Shown in pieces: positions 1 through 6,099 of a stretch of 11,823 nucleotides of DNA. The stretch comes from CAYLOC01 sp964385195 (GTDB lineage: Bacteria > Actinomycetota > Actinomycetes > Propionibacteriales > Nocardioidaceae), in assembly GCA_964385195.1 (NCBI GenBank), contig CAYLOC010000095.1:1-11823 (forward strand), given 5' to 3'. A program made the translations under genes and the position numbers. The notes beneath the pieces are model-generated. The model ran no database searches and had not been told where the DNA came from. It saw only the letters and a program-made list of their open reading frames with translations. Every line of letters begins with the position of its first letter. The first letter of the stretch is position 1.

Positions 1-5
1 GTCGG

Positions 6-764
6 CTACAGCTGGATGCCGCGGGTCAGGGCGCCGTCGGCGACGAGGTTGGTGCCGCTGATCCGCGAGGCGCGCGGGCTGGCGAGGAACACCACGGCCG
101 CGGCCGCCTCGTCCGGCCGGCCCATCCGCCCGGTCGGGTTCAGGCCGAGCGCGGTCTCGTACAGCGCCGGGTCACTGCCCTCGATCCCGGCCCAGATCCC
201 GCCGTCGAAGTAGGTGTTTCCCGGGGAGACGGTGTTGGCGCGGATCCCCTGCTCGGCCAGCTGCAGCGCGAGGCCGTGGATGTAGCCGACGATCGCGGTC
301 TTCGCGGTTCCGTACGGCCCCGAGGCGAAGTCCGACTCGCGTCCGGACACGCTGGACACCGCGACGATCGCGGGGGCGTCACTGCGTTTCAGGTGTGGCA
401 TCGCGGCGTTGACCAGTCGCACCGTGTGCATCAGGTCGACGTTGAAACTGGTCTGCCAGTTCTCCTCGGTGTCGGGGATCGCCAGGGCGCTGACGTTCGC
501 GACTACCACGTCCAGCCCCCCGAACGCCTCGGCGGAGTCGGCGACCCACGCCTCCAGCGCCTCCTTGTCGCCGACGTCGACCACGGACCCCTGCACCCGG
601 CCGCGGTCCGCCAGCGCGGACTGGGTGGCGGCCACCCGCTCGGAGTCGCGTGCGCAGAACCCCACCGTGGCTCCCTCGTCGAGGAAGCACTCGACCGCGG
701 CCCGCCCGATGCCCCGGGTGCCGCCGGTGACCAGTACCCGTTTCCCGGAGAGTCCCAGATCCAT
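6..764 (-). CDS. SDR-family NAD(P)-dependent oxidoreductase
   Basis: This is a 252-aa classical short-chain dehydrogenase/reductase, a cytosolic Rossmann-fold enzyme that oxidises an alcohol or reduces a ketone with NAD(P)(H). Visible motifs are the cofactor loop TGGTRGIG (residues 13-20), Asn108 in NVDL, Ser138 in VSSVSG, and the catalytic Tyr151/Lys155 pair in YGTAK, so the full N-S-Y-K tetrad is present. The usual NNAG motif is replaced by VANVSA. Length is typical. The ATG is supported by a GAGGAG Shine-Dalgarno about 6 nt upstream. The gene lies 36 bp downstream of the acetamidase-like gene on the same strand, so the two are probably co-transcribed. Substrate cannot be told from sequence; members of this type are often labelled 3-oxoacyl-ACP reductase-like, which is not shown here. 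Confidence 0.93.
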   Translation of the reverse strand: MDLGLSGKRVLVTGGTRGIGRAAVECFLDEGATVGFCARDSERVAATQSALADRGRVQGSVVDVGDKEALEAWVADSAEAFGGLDVVVANVSALAIPDTEENWQTSFNVDLMHTVRLVNAAMPHLKRSDAPAIVAVSSVSGRESDFASGPYGTAKTAIVGYIHGLALQLAEQGIRANTVSPGNTYFDGGIWAGIEGSDPALYETALGLNPTGRMGRPDEAAAAVVFLASPRASRISGTNLVADGALTRGIQL

Positions 765-800
765 CGTTTCTCCTCGTGTCCTTCGCGGTGACCCGCGTGC

Positions 801-1811
801 CTATGCCGACCCGGTCAGGGCTGAGGCGGCCTCACGCAGCCGGGCGTGGGTGCCGAGGTACGCCTGCGCGGGCGGGAGCAGCCCCTTGGCCGCCTTGACC
901 ACGACGCTGTAGTTGGTGTCGACGACGTTGGCGACCGGAACCTCCGCCATCTGGGTCAGCAACTGGTAGCCGTCGACCGGATCCAGCCCGTACAGGTCCC
1001 TGAACCAGCCGATCATGTCTGCGGTGGCGATGCGCCAGGCATCCTCCATCGGGCGGCTGGACCCGACCACCATCCAGTGCGAGTCGTCTTCAACCCGGGG
1101 CCAGGGCGTGGATACCCCCTTGACGAGGTCCACCACCAGGGTCGTGGTCATGGCCCCCTCGACGGCCGTGCCGCAGGCCTCCCCCTCCCCCTGCCGGTAG
1201 TGCCCGTCTCCGATGGAGAACAGTGCTCCTTCGACGTTGACGCCGAGGTAGACGGTGGCTCCGGCGCGGATCTGTGGCACATCCATGTTGCCGCCGAACC
1301 GCTCCGGCTCCAGCGAACTGCGCGCCTCTCCCCCGGCCGGGGCGACTCCGACGGTGCCGAGCATCGGCTGCACCGGCAGCTCGATGTGGTGGTCGCTGCG
1401 GCGGGCCTGGAAGCCGACGGTGCCGCGTTCCCGGTCCAGAGGGTAGATCCAGGTGATCTCCGGCAACGGGTCCTGCAACGTGACCACCCGGTCGGTGCTG
1501 GTCATCCCTCCGAAGAACGGGATCAACGACGAGGCACCCCAGTCGCGGGCCGGCTCGAGGGAGACCAGGTGCAGCGCCAGCGTGTCGCCCGGCTCGGCGC
1601 CCTCGACGTAGAACGGGCCGGTCTGGGGGTTGACGAACGGCATGGTCAGCCGCTCCGACGCGACGTGGGAGGTGTTGCTCAGCTGCCCACAGAACGCGTC
1701 GTCGGACCACAGCCGCAGCGCGGTGCCGGGCCGGACCCGCCGTACCGGCGGCACGCCGCCGAAGGTGAACGCATACTGGTCGCGGTCGGGGGTGAACTCC
1801 TGCACGTCCAT
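801..1811 (-). CDS. Acetamidase/formamidase family protein
   Basis: This 336-aa protein is a member of the acetamidase/formamidase (FmdA/AmdA) family, metal-dependent cytosolic amidohydrolases that release ammonia from short amides. Family landmarks are the N-terminal segment with an SNTSH-type turn (45-49), GNMD (174-177) and the signature GDGHYRQGEGEACGTAVE (201-218), which carries the conserved acid and His residues. Length fits the shorter actinobacterial members. The ATG has no strong Shine-Dalgarno, only GAGG close by, but a TACGAT box sits 8 nt upstream, so the transcript may be leaderless or nearly so. It is followed by the SDR gene on the same strand and is divergent from the aldo/keto reductase. 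The true substrate is unknown; many homologues are annotated from family membership alone. Confidence 0.92.
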   Translation of the reverse strand: MDVQEFTPDRDQYAFTFGGVPPVRRVRPGTALRLWSDDAFCGQLSNTSHVASERLTMPFVNPQTGPFYVEGAEPGDTLALHLVSLEPARDWGASSLIPFFGGMTSTDRVVTLQDPLPEITWIYPLDRERGTVGFQARRSDHHIELPVQPMLGTVGVAPAGGEARSSLEPERFGGNMDVPQIRAGATVYLGVNVEGALFSIGDGHYRQGEGEACGTAVEGAMTTTLVVDLVKGVSTPWPRVEDDSHWMVVGSSRPMEDAWRIATADMIGWFRDLYGLDPVDGYQLLTQMAEVPVANVVDTNYSVVVKAAKGLLPPAQAYLGTHARLREAASALTGSA

Positions 1812-1819
1812 GCGGCCTC

Positions 1820-1825
1820 ATCGTA
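1820..1825 (-). promoter_or_regulatory. Putative -10 box (TACGAT) of the acetamidase gene
   Basis: TACGAT on the minus strand fits the actinobacterial TANNNT -10 consensus and ends 8 nt before the ATG. I see no good -35 hexamer at 16-18 nt. Inferred from position and motif only. Confidence 0.35.
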
Positions 1826-1841
1826 GCCTCTGGGCCCTCGA

Positions 1842-1847
1842 TAGGGT
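1842..1847 (+). promoter_or_regulatory. Putative -10 box (TAGGGT) of the aldo/keto reductase gene
   Basis: TAGGGT ends 7 nt before the ATG at 1855, which itself has no Shine-Dalgarno (the sequence before it is TCACAGC). This geometry is typical of leaderless transcripts in Actinobacteria. No clear -35 hexamer is visible. Confidence 0.4.
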
Positions 1848-1854
1848 TCACAGC

Positions 1855-2856
1855 ATGGAGTTTCGTCATCTGGGGACGTCCGGACTGAAGGTCAGCGCGC
1901 TGAGCTACGGCAACTGGCTGACCCACGGCAGCCAGGTCGAGGAGGAGCAGGCGGCAGCCTGCGTGCGGCAGGCGCTGGAGGAGGGCATCACCACCTTCGA
2001 CACCGCCGACGTCTACGCCCACGGGCGTGCCGAGTCGGTGCTCGGTCGCGCGTTGCACGGTGTACGCCGGGAAGGCATCGAGCTGTGCACGAAGGTGTAC
2101 TGGCCGATGGGGCAGGGGCCGAACGACTCCGGGCTTTCGCGCAAGCACATCCACGAGTCGATCGACGCGAGCCTGCGACGCCTACAGACCGACTACGTCG
2201 ACGTGTACCAGGCACATCGCTACGACCACGAGACCCCGCTGGCGGAGACCATGGGAGCGTTCGCCGACGTCGTGCGTGCCGGCAAGGCCCTCTATATCGG
2301 GGTGTCGGAGTGGACCGCGGGACAGATCCGGGCGGCGGCGGGACTGGCTGAGGAGCTGCGGGTTCCGCTGGTGTCGAACCAGCCGCAGTACAACATGCTG
2401 TGGCGGGTGATCGAGGCGGAGGTGGTCCCCGCGTCGGTCGCTGCCGGTCTGGGGCAGATCGTGTGGTCGCCGCTGGGCCAGGGCATCCTGACCGGCAAGT
2501 ACCGTCCCGGGGAGCCGCCGCCGGAGGGCTCCCGCGCAGCGCACGAGAAGGTAGGCGACGTCCTCCGTGGCCGGCTCGACGACGCCATGCTGACCGCCGT
2601 ACAACAGCTGGCGCCGGTCGCCGACGGACTCGGCCTGTCGATGGCCCAGCTGGCGCTGGCATGGGTGCTCTCCCACGACTACGTCTCCTCGGCGATCATC
2701 GGCGCCACCCGGCCCGAGCAGGTCACCGACAACGTCCGCGCGGTCGGCGTCTCGCTGCCCGACGACGTACTGACCACGGTCGACGAGATCCTGGACCCCT
2801 ACATCGAGCGTGACCCCACCAAGACCGTCTCACCGAAGACACGCGACTTCAGCTGA
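1855..2856 (+). CDS. Aldo/keto reductase (Kvbeta-like subfamily)
   Basis: This 333-aa cytosolic NADPH-dependent oxidoreductase has a TIM-barrel fold and reduces aldehydes or ketones. The catalytic tetrad is complete: Asp49 and Tyr54 (FDTADVY), Lys80 (CTK) and His121 (QAHRYD). The N-terminal RHLGTSGLKVSALSYG and the later motifs GVSEWTAGQI, NQPQYNML and WSPLGQGILTGKY are those of the potassium-channel beta-subunit-like branch. A longer in-frame ORF begins at 1630, but its first 75 codons are antisense to the acetamidase gene. The ATG at 1855 begins exactly at the conserved N-terminus and is preceded by a TAGGGT box 7 nt upstream, so I chose it. The gene ends in an 8-bp overlap with a convergent small gene. 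The physiological substrate is unknown. Confidence 0.95.
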   Translation: MEFRHLGTSGLKVSALSYGNWLTHGSQVEEEQAAACVRQALEEGITTFDTADVYAHGRAESVLGRALHGVRREGIELCTKVYWPMGQGPNDSGLSRKHIHESIDASLRRLQTDYVDVYQAHRYDHETPLAETMGAFADVVRAGKALYIGVSEWTAGQIRAAAGLAEELRVPLVSNQPQYNMLWRVIEAEVVPASVAAGLGQIVWSPLGQGILTGKYRPGEPPPEGSRAAHEKVGDVLRGRLDDAMLTAVQQLAPVADGLGLSMAQLALAWVLSHDYVSSAIIGATRPEQVTDNVRAVGVSLPDDVLTTVDEILDPYIERDPTKTVSPKTRDFS

Positions 2857-3058
2857 CACCGGCCTCTGCTCCGGTGCGCGCGCAGCACTCCTGCATGTGA
2901 GCCAGCTTGGCCCGGGCCACTCGCAGCAACACCGACACGCTCTGCTCCGGCACGTCCAACGCTGCCGCGACCACCCTGGCTGGTTCTCCTGACTCGACCA
3001 GCCTCAGGGTGATCGCGAGCGCTTCCGGCAGCTCGTCGACCAACGCGTCCCGATCCAC
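2849..3058 (-). CDS. Small stand-alone HTH protein, sigma-70 region 4-like
   Basis: This 69-aa protein starts with GTG. Residues 8-55 read as a helix-turn-helix unit: DELPEALAITLRL, then an EPARVVAAALDVPEQSVSVL recognition segment, then a basic helix RVARAKLA. The pattern resembles region 4.2 of sigma-70 factors without any region 2, so on its own it could not act as a sigma factor; DNA binding is an inference. The tail holds two adjacent cysteines (ECCA, 58-59). The GTG at 3056-3058 is the first start codon in the open frame and has a TATGTT box 6 nt upstream, fitting a leaderless message. Its 3' end overlaps the convergent aldo/keto reductase by 8 bp. It lies next to the LAL regulator remnant, but I see no direct homology to it. 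Confidence 0.68.
   Translation of the reverse strand: MDRDALVDELPEALAITLRLVESGEPARVVAAALDVPEQSVSVLLRVARAKLAHMQECCARTGAEAGVS
2857..2876 (+). terminator. Weak hairpin after the aldo/keto reductase
   Basis: CACCGG and CCGGTG form a perfect 6-bp stem with an 8-nt loop immediately after the stop codon. There is no T-tract, and it lies inside the 3' end of the convergent small gene, so a termination role is only a possibility. Confidence 0.22.
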
Positions 3059-3064
3059 CCCTCG

Positions 3065-3070
3065 AACATA
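3065..3070 (-). promoter_or_regulatory. Putative -10 box (TATGTT) of the small HTH gene
   Basis: TATGTT on the minus strand matches TANNNT and lies 6 nt upstream of the GTG start. A TTGACC hexamer is 14 nt further upstream, which is shorter than the usual spacing. Likely leaderless transcript; inferred. Confidence 0.4.
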
Positions 3071-3134
3071 GGCGGCGCGAGCGGGGTCAACCTCAGTAGT
3101 GCGGTACTGGTTTTGGCGCAGACCCGGCTCTGGT

Positions 3135-3640
3135 TCAGTCCTTCAGGATGCGAGGAAGATCCTCCCGACGTCGTACGCCGAGTTTGGCGTAGGCCTGGTA
3201 CAGGTGCGACTCCACGGTACGTACCGACAGCACCAGACGCTCCGCGATGGCGGCGTTCGACAGCCCTCGCGCAGCCAGGCCGGCCACCTCGCGTTCGCGT
3301 CGGCTCAGATCAGGACCGGGCGGGGGATCCCGCAGCGCCGGCGTCTGCGCGTCCTCGCACTGGGCGAAGAGCACGTGGCTACGAGCCGTGACACGTGCTG
3401 TGGAACCGGGCATGCCTGCCTGGCGATAGATGCGGGCAGCCTGCGCGGCGGCCTCGGGAGCAGCAGCCGGGTCTTGCCCACGCCGGCGTGGGCGAACACG
3501 ACCGCGCCGCAGGCCTCGTCGGGTTGCGTGGTGGGGGTCAGTGCTTCGGTGAGGAGCTCGAACTCCTCACGACGGGCACGGAACGGCCACGGGGCCGCAG
3601 TCCGCTCCCCTGCCCTCGCCGGCTCTCCGGGATCGGTCAT
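3135..3640 (-). pseudogene. LAL/LuxR-family regulator, internally deleted and frameshifted remnant
   Basis: Two minus-strand frames together form the two ends of a large ATP-binding LuxR-family (LAL) regulator. The 5' part starts at ATG 3640 and encodes a typical LAL N-terminus (PWPFRARREEFELL) and a Walker A motif, HAGVGKTR (about residues 51-58). Just after GKTRLL the reading shifts: the other frame gives EAAAQAARIYRQAGMPG, then the C-terminal LuxR helix-turn-helix with LSRREREVAGLAARGLS and SVRTVESHLYQAYAKLGV, ending in LKD at 3135. Intact LALs are roughly 900 aa; here only about 165 codons remain, so about 700 residues (rest of the ATPase, the sensor/TPR region) are gone and the join at about 3457-3470 is out of frame. 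A downstream ATG (3413) could still express a bare HTH domain. A sequencing frameshift alone would not explain the missing middle. Confidence 0.85.
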
Positions 3641-3692
3641 CTCACCCTCATCGAAGCCTCGTCACCAGGGAGATTGTCCCAGGAAGGCGTGG

Positions 3693-3899
3693 TTAGGGAA
3701 CCTCGGTGAGCGGCATCGGACCGTAGACAGTACGGCGATCCTCCAGCAGCAGCACCTGCGCGGCGCCGGAGTCGGCGAGCTCCTGCCAGACCTCTCCCAG
3801 CCAGGTCTCGGCGTCGCCTTGGGAGGAGAACTCCGGTGTCGCGAAGCCCGGGTCCACCTCGTCACCGTCGGCGTCCTCCACCCGCCAGGTCCAGGGCAT
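3693..3899 (-). CDS. Conserved-looking small protein of unknown function
   Basis: This 68-aa acidic protein starts MPWTWRVEDADG and continues with FSSQGDAETWLGEVWQEL, a hydrophobic stretch AAQVLLLE and YGPMPL near the C-terminus. It has no signal peptide, membrane segment or recognisable catalytic motif. The pattern (MPWTW start, 'WLGEVW' helix, 'VYGPM' end) resembles a widespread small actinobacterial hypothetical protein, but I cannot name a family with certainty. The start is well supported: AAGGAG lies about 7 nt before the ATG. Longer in-frame extension into the riboswitch region is rejected for this reason. A TAGCCT box at 3937-3942 (minus strand) is a possible -10. The gene is divergent from the cobalamin operon and sits 52 bp upstream of the LAL remnant. 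Confidence 0.72.
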   Translation of the reverse strand: MPWTWRVEDADGDEVDPGFATPEFSSQGDAETWLGEVWQELADSGAAQVLLLEDRRTVYGPMPLTEVP

Positions 3900-3984
3900 C
3901 CGCGTCTCCTTCGCACCGTTGTTGCCGGTCGCGTCGAGGCTAGCGCACCCCTGCTGAAAGCGGTGCCCGGCTTTGACCAACGAC

Positions 3985-4110
3985 GGCCGGCGTGGGAGGC
4001 TTCGAAGTGCGAGACCCGTGTGGGGGAAGCCGGTGAGACTCCGGCACTGACCCGCAACCGTGTGCCTCGTCCCTTCCCGGGCGAGGCGAGTCGGAGCACC
4101 CACGCCGGTC
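3985..4110 (+). ncRNA. Cobalamin (B12) riboswitch aptamer
   Basis: The core of the AdoCbl riboswitch is visible: GGGGAAGCCGGTGAGACTCC followed by GGCACTGACCCGCAACCGTG (4023-4061), the typical P3-P6 core of the class. A variable-length arm CCTCG/CGAGG follows, then the B12-box-like AGTCGGAGCACC (4089-4100). The ends are defined by a perfect pairing of CCGGCGTGGG (3987-3996) with CCCACGCCGG (4099-4108), extendable by one GU and one GC pair. It precedes an ECF-type vitamin transporter operon. By the established behaviour of this class, cobalamin binding should lower expression of the downstream genes. Confidence 0.92.
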
Positions 4111-4214
4111 ATGCGGCTCCATCATCCGTCGAGGTTTGCGGGACGGAGCCGGATCTACGTTGCGACGCGTGCGGTCCGGAGCCGTCTACGGGACCGCTAG
4201 TGGAAAGGCTCCAC
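4111..4214 (+). promoter_or_regulatory. Riboswitch expression platform with SD-sequestering hairpin
   Basis: This 104-nt leader contains a 7-bp hairpin, GCGGTCC (4171-4177) with GGACCGC (4191-4197). Immediately before the ATG is a second hairpin, GTGGA (4200-4204) with TCCAC (4210-4214), whose stem and loop include the Shine-Dalgarno GGAAAGG (4202-4208). Two copies of GGAGCC (4145-4150, 4178-4183) can each pair with GGCTCC either just after the aptamer (4115-4120) or at the ribosome-binding site (4207-4212). This suggests translational control; no T-tract for transcription termination is seen. Confidence 0.6.
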
Positions 4215-4991
4215 ATGCGTCGTATCGTCACTCTCCTGCTCGCCGCCGTCTTCGCTCTCACCGGTACGGCGATGCTCGTCTCCCCTGCGTCGGCGGTGCC
4301 CGGCGTACCGGAGACCGGCACCAACGCGTCGGTCAGACCCAATGCCGACCAACCCCGGGCCGACCATCCCCGGGCCGACAAGGCCACCCCCGCGTACAAG
4401 TACTGGGGGTTCTACCAGTGGAAGCCGAACACGTCCACCTGGGGCTTCATGAAAGTCGGCCCCGGCGATAAGTCCACGCGCTCCGCAGCCGACGGCAGCG
4501 TCTACGGGTTCCGGTACGCCACCGTCTTGAAGCAGCCACGCCTCCCCCGCGCCGACGGTGACTTCGACGCGATCTGCGGCGACCAGGACCACACCGACGG
4601 CACCAAACGCCTCGCGTTCGTCATCGACTACGGCACCAAGTCCGACGCCGCGGGCGACACTCCACCCCAGGCACGCGGCGTGTGCGCCGTGGTCGCCACC
4701 AACTACACCGTTCTCCAGGCGCTGCAGAGCGTCGCCAAGACCCGCATCGGCAAGACCGGACTCGTCTGCGGAATCGACGGCTACCCCGCCAAGGGATGCA
4801 GCATGAAGGTGACCGATGCCACGGAAGCGCCGCCGGATGAGCAGGTGACGCTGCAGCTGAGCACGCCGACGGACCAGGCCGGCGCCGGCGACAGCGGAGG
4901 CGGCTTCCCTGTCTGGGGGATCGTGGTCGCGGCGATCGTGGTGGTGCTGTTGATCGCCGGCTCCCTCCTCCTCCGCAGACAACGCGCCTAG
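4215..4991 (+). CDS. SCO2322-like secreted, membrane-anchored protein of the B12 operon
   Basis: This 258-aa protein has a Sec signal peptide (basic MRR, hydrophobic core, likely cleavage after ASA at residue 27). A low-complexity Pro/Asp segment (43-56) with a duplicated DQPRA/DHPRA unit follows. The extracytoplasmic domain (about 60-215) starts YKYWGFYQWK, the aromatic motif I associate with the SCO2322 family of Streptomyces, which also sits beside ECF transporter genes. The domain has four cysteines (121, 157, 185, 195), suggesting two disulfides. A Gly-rich linker, one transmembrane helix (232-253) and a basic RRQRA tail anchor it to the membrane. It is first in the riboswitch operon. 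Function is not established; capture or delivery of a corrinoid to the transporter is an inference from context. Start fixed by GGAAAGG 6 nt upstream and the signal peptide. Confidence 0.85.
   Translation: MRRIVTLLLAAVFALTGTAMLVSPASAVPGVPETGTNASVRPNADQPRADHPRADKATPAYKYWGFYQWKPNTSTWGFMKVGPGDKSTRSAADGSVYGFRYATVLKQPRLPRADGDFDAICGDQDHTDGTKRLAFVIDYGTKSDAAGDTPPQARGVCAVVATNYTVLQALQSVAKTRIGKTGLVCGIDGYPAKGCSMKVTDATEAPPDEQVTLQLSTPTDQAGAGDSGGGFPVWGIVVAAIVVVLLIAGSLLLRRQRA
4347..4376 (+). repeat. Two tandem 15-nt units inside the SCO2322-like gene
   Basis: GACCAACCCCGGGCC is followed directly by GACCATCCCCGGGCC, differing at one base, and encodes the duplicated D-(Q/H)-P-R-A step just after the signal peptide. 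A copy-number-variable spacer is plausible. Confidence 0.7.
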
Positions 4992-4998
4992 CACTGCG

Positions 4999-6099
4999 AT
5001 GCGTCCCGCCCACTCCCCCGCCTACTCGCGTCCGTTGCATCCGGGTGCGTGGTGGCTGTGGGCGCTCGGGCTGGCCGCGGGTGCCAGCCGCACCACCAAC
5101 CCGGTCGTGTGCTGCCTGCTGATCGCCGTCGCGGGGTACGTCGTGATGGCCCGGCGGTCCCGCGCGCCGTGGGCCTACGCATTCGGGTCGTTCCTGCGGC
5201 TGGCGCTGGTCCTGGTCGTGATCCGGATCGTGCTGCAGGCGGTGCTGTCCTCGGAGACCCAAGGGACGCACCTCATCGTGACGCTGCCGGAGGTGCCGCT
5301 CCCGGCGTGGGCTGCCGGGGTCAAGCTCGGCGGCGTCATCACCTGGGAGGCGGTGCTGCTGGCGCTGTCGCAGGGCCTGCGGCTGGCGACGATCATCTGC
5401 TGCATCGGCGCCGCCAACGCGCTGGCGAACGCGAACCGGCTGCTGCGCTGCGTGCCGGGGGCACTGTACGAGATCGGGGTCGCGGCCGTGGTCGCGATGA
5501 CGTTCGCGCCGCAGCTGGTCGCCGATGCCGCCCGGGTGCGGCGGGCGCAGCGGCTGCGCGGGTATGACCGGAGCGGGCTGGCGAGCATGCGCCGTACGGC
5601 GATGCCGGTCTTCGAAGGGGCGTTGGCGCGGTCGGTGTCGCTGGCCGCGGCGATGGACAGCCGCGGCTACGGCCGCACGTCGGGGGCGGGGGCCGCGAGC
5701 CGCCGGGTCACGGCGGCGCTGGTGTTCACGGGTGTGTTCGGTGTCTGCGTCGGCGCCTACGGCCTCCTGGCGGCTTCCCCCACGACGTGGCTGGGGCTGC
5801 CGACGCTGCTGCTGGGCTGTGTGCTGGCCGTGGCGGGGCTGGTCGTAGGAGGCCGGCGCACCCGCCGGACCCGGTACCGCCCCGACCCGTGGGCGCTGCC
5901 GGAGTGGCTGGTGGCCGGCTCGGGGATCGCCTGCGCCGCGTTGCTGGTGCTGCTCGGCGTCACGAACCCGGCCGCGGCCCATCCGCCGTACCCACTGGCA
6001 ATCCCGGCACTGCCGCCGCTGGCGCTGCTCGCACCGCTGGTGGGGCTGCTGCCGGCGTTCCTCGCTCCGCCGCCGCCGGACCGGAGGAGGCAGGGATGA
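4999..6099 (+). CDS. ECF transporter transmembrane (T) component, cobalamin type
   Basis: This 366-aa integral membrane protein is a CbiQ/EcfT-family subunit that links the substrate-binding S component to the ATPases. Hydrophobic segments run from about residue 16 through 170. The two coupling-helix signatures that dock into the ATPases are visible: RAQRLRGYD (about 183-191) and AMDSRGYGR (about 217-225). Beyond these is a C-terminal hydrophobic extension with Pro-rich ends (about 235-360), making it longer than a basic EcfT (around 260 aa). It starts 7 nt after the stop of the SCO2322-like gene with no clear Shine-Dalgarno, suggesting translational coupling. Its stop overlaps the ATPase start by 4 nt (ATGA). 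In named cbr systems this role is played by CbrU; I keep the symbol blank because orthology cannot be proved here. Confidence 0.93.
   Translation: MRPAHSPAYSRPLHPGAWWLWALGLAAGASRTTNPVVCCLLIAVAGYVVMARRSRAPWAYAFGSFLRLALVLVVIRIVLQAVLSSETQGTHLIVTLPEVPLPAWAAGVKLGGVITWEAVLLALSQGLRLATIICCIGAANALANANRLLRCVPGALYEIGVAAVVAMTFAPQLVADAARVRRAQRLRGYDRSGLASMRRTAMPVFEGALARSVSLAAAMDSRGYGRTSGAGAASRRVTAALVFTGVFGVCVGAYGLLAASPTTWLGLPTLLLGCVLAVAGLVVGGRRTRRTRYRPDPWALPEWLVAGSGIACAALLVLLGVTNPAAAHPPYPLAIPALPPLALLAPLVGLLPAFLAPPPPDRRRQG

Noticed and set aside
1845..1850. TGAACC on the minus strand upstream of the acetamidase gene, like the SigL-type -35
   Set aside because: No CGT element follows at 15-17 nt (the sequence there is GGCTAC), so it does not fit the sigma-dependent promoter seen at 10498.
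1630..1854. 75-codon upstream extension of the aldo/keto reductase
   Set aside because: Antisense to the acetamidase gene and not part of the conserved protein, which begins at MEFRHLG.
3132..3137. A second minus-strand TGAACC near the small HTH gene
   Set aside because: No CGT at the right spacing, and it overlaps the end of the LAL remnant; a chance match.
3940..4125. Minus-strand open frames across the riboswitch
   Set aside because: They lie over a structured RNA on the opposite strand and show no protein motif; the 68-aa gene has its own ribosome-binding site at 3899.
4171..4197. 7-bp hairpin as an intrinsic transcription terminator for the riboswitch
   Set aside because: It is followed by TAG then the SD hairpin, with no T-run; kept only as part of a translational platform.
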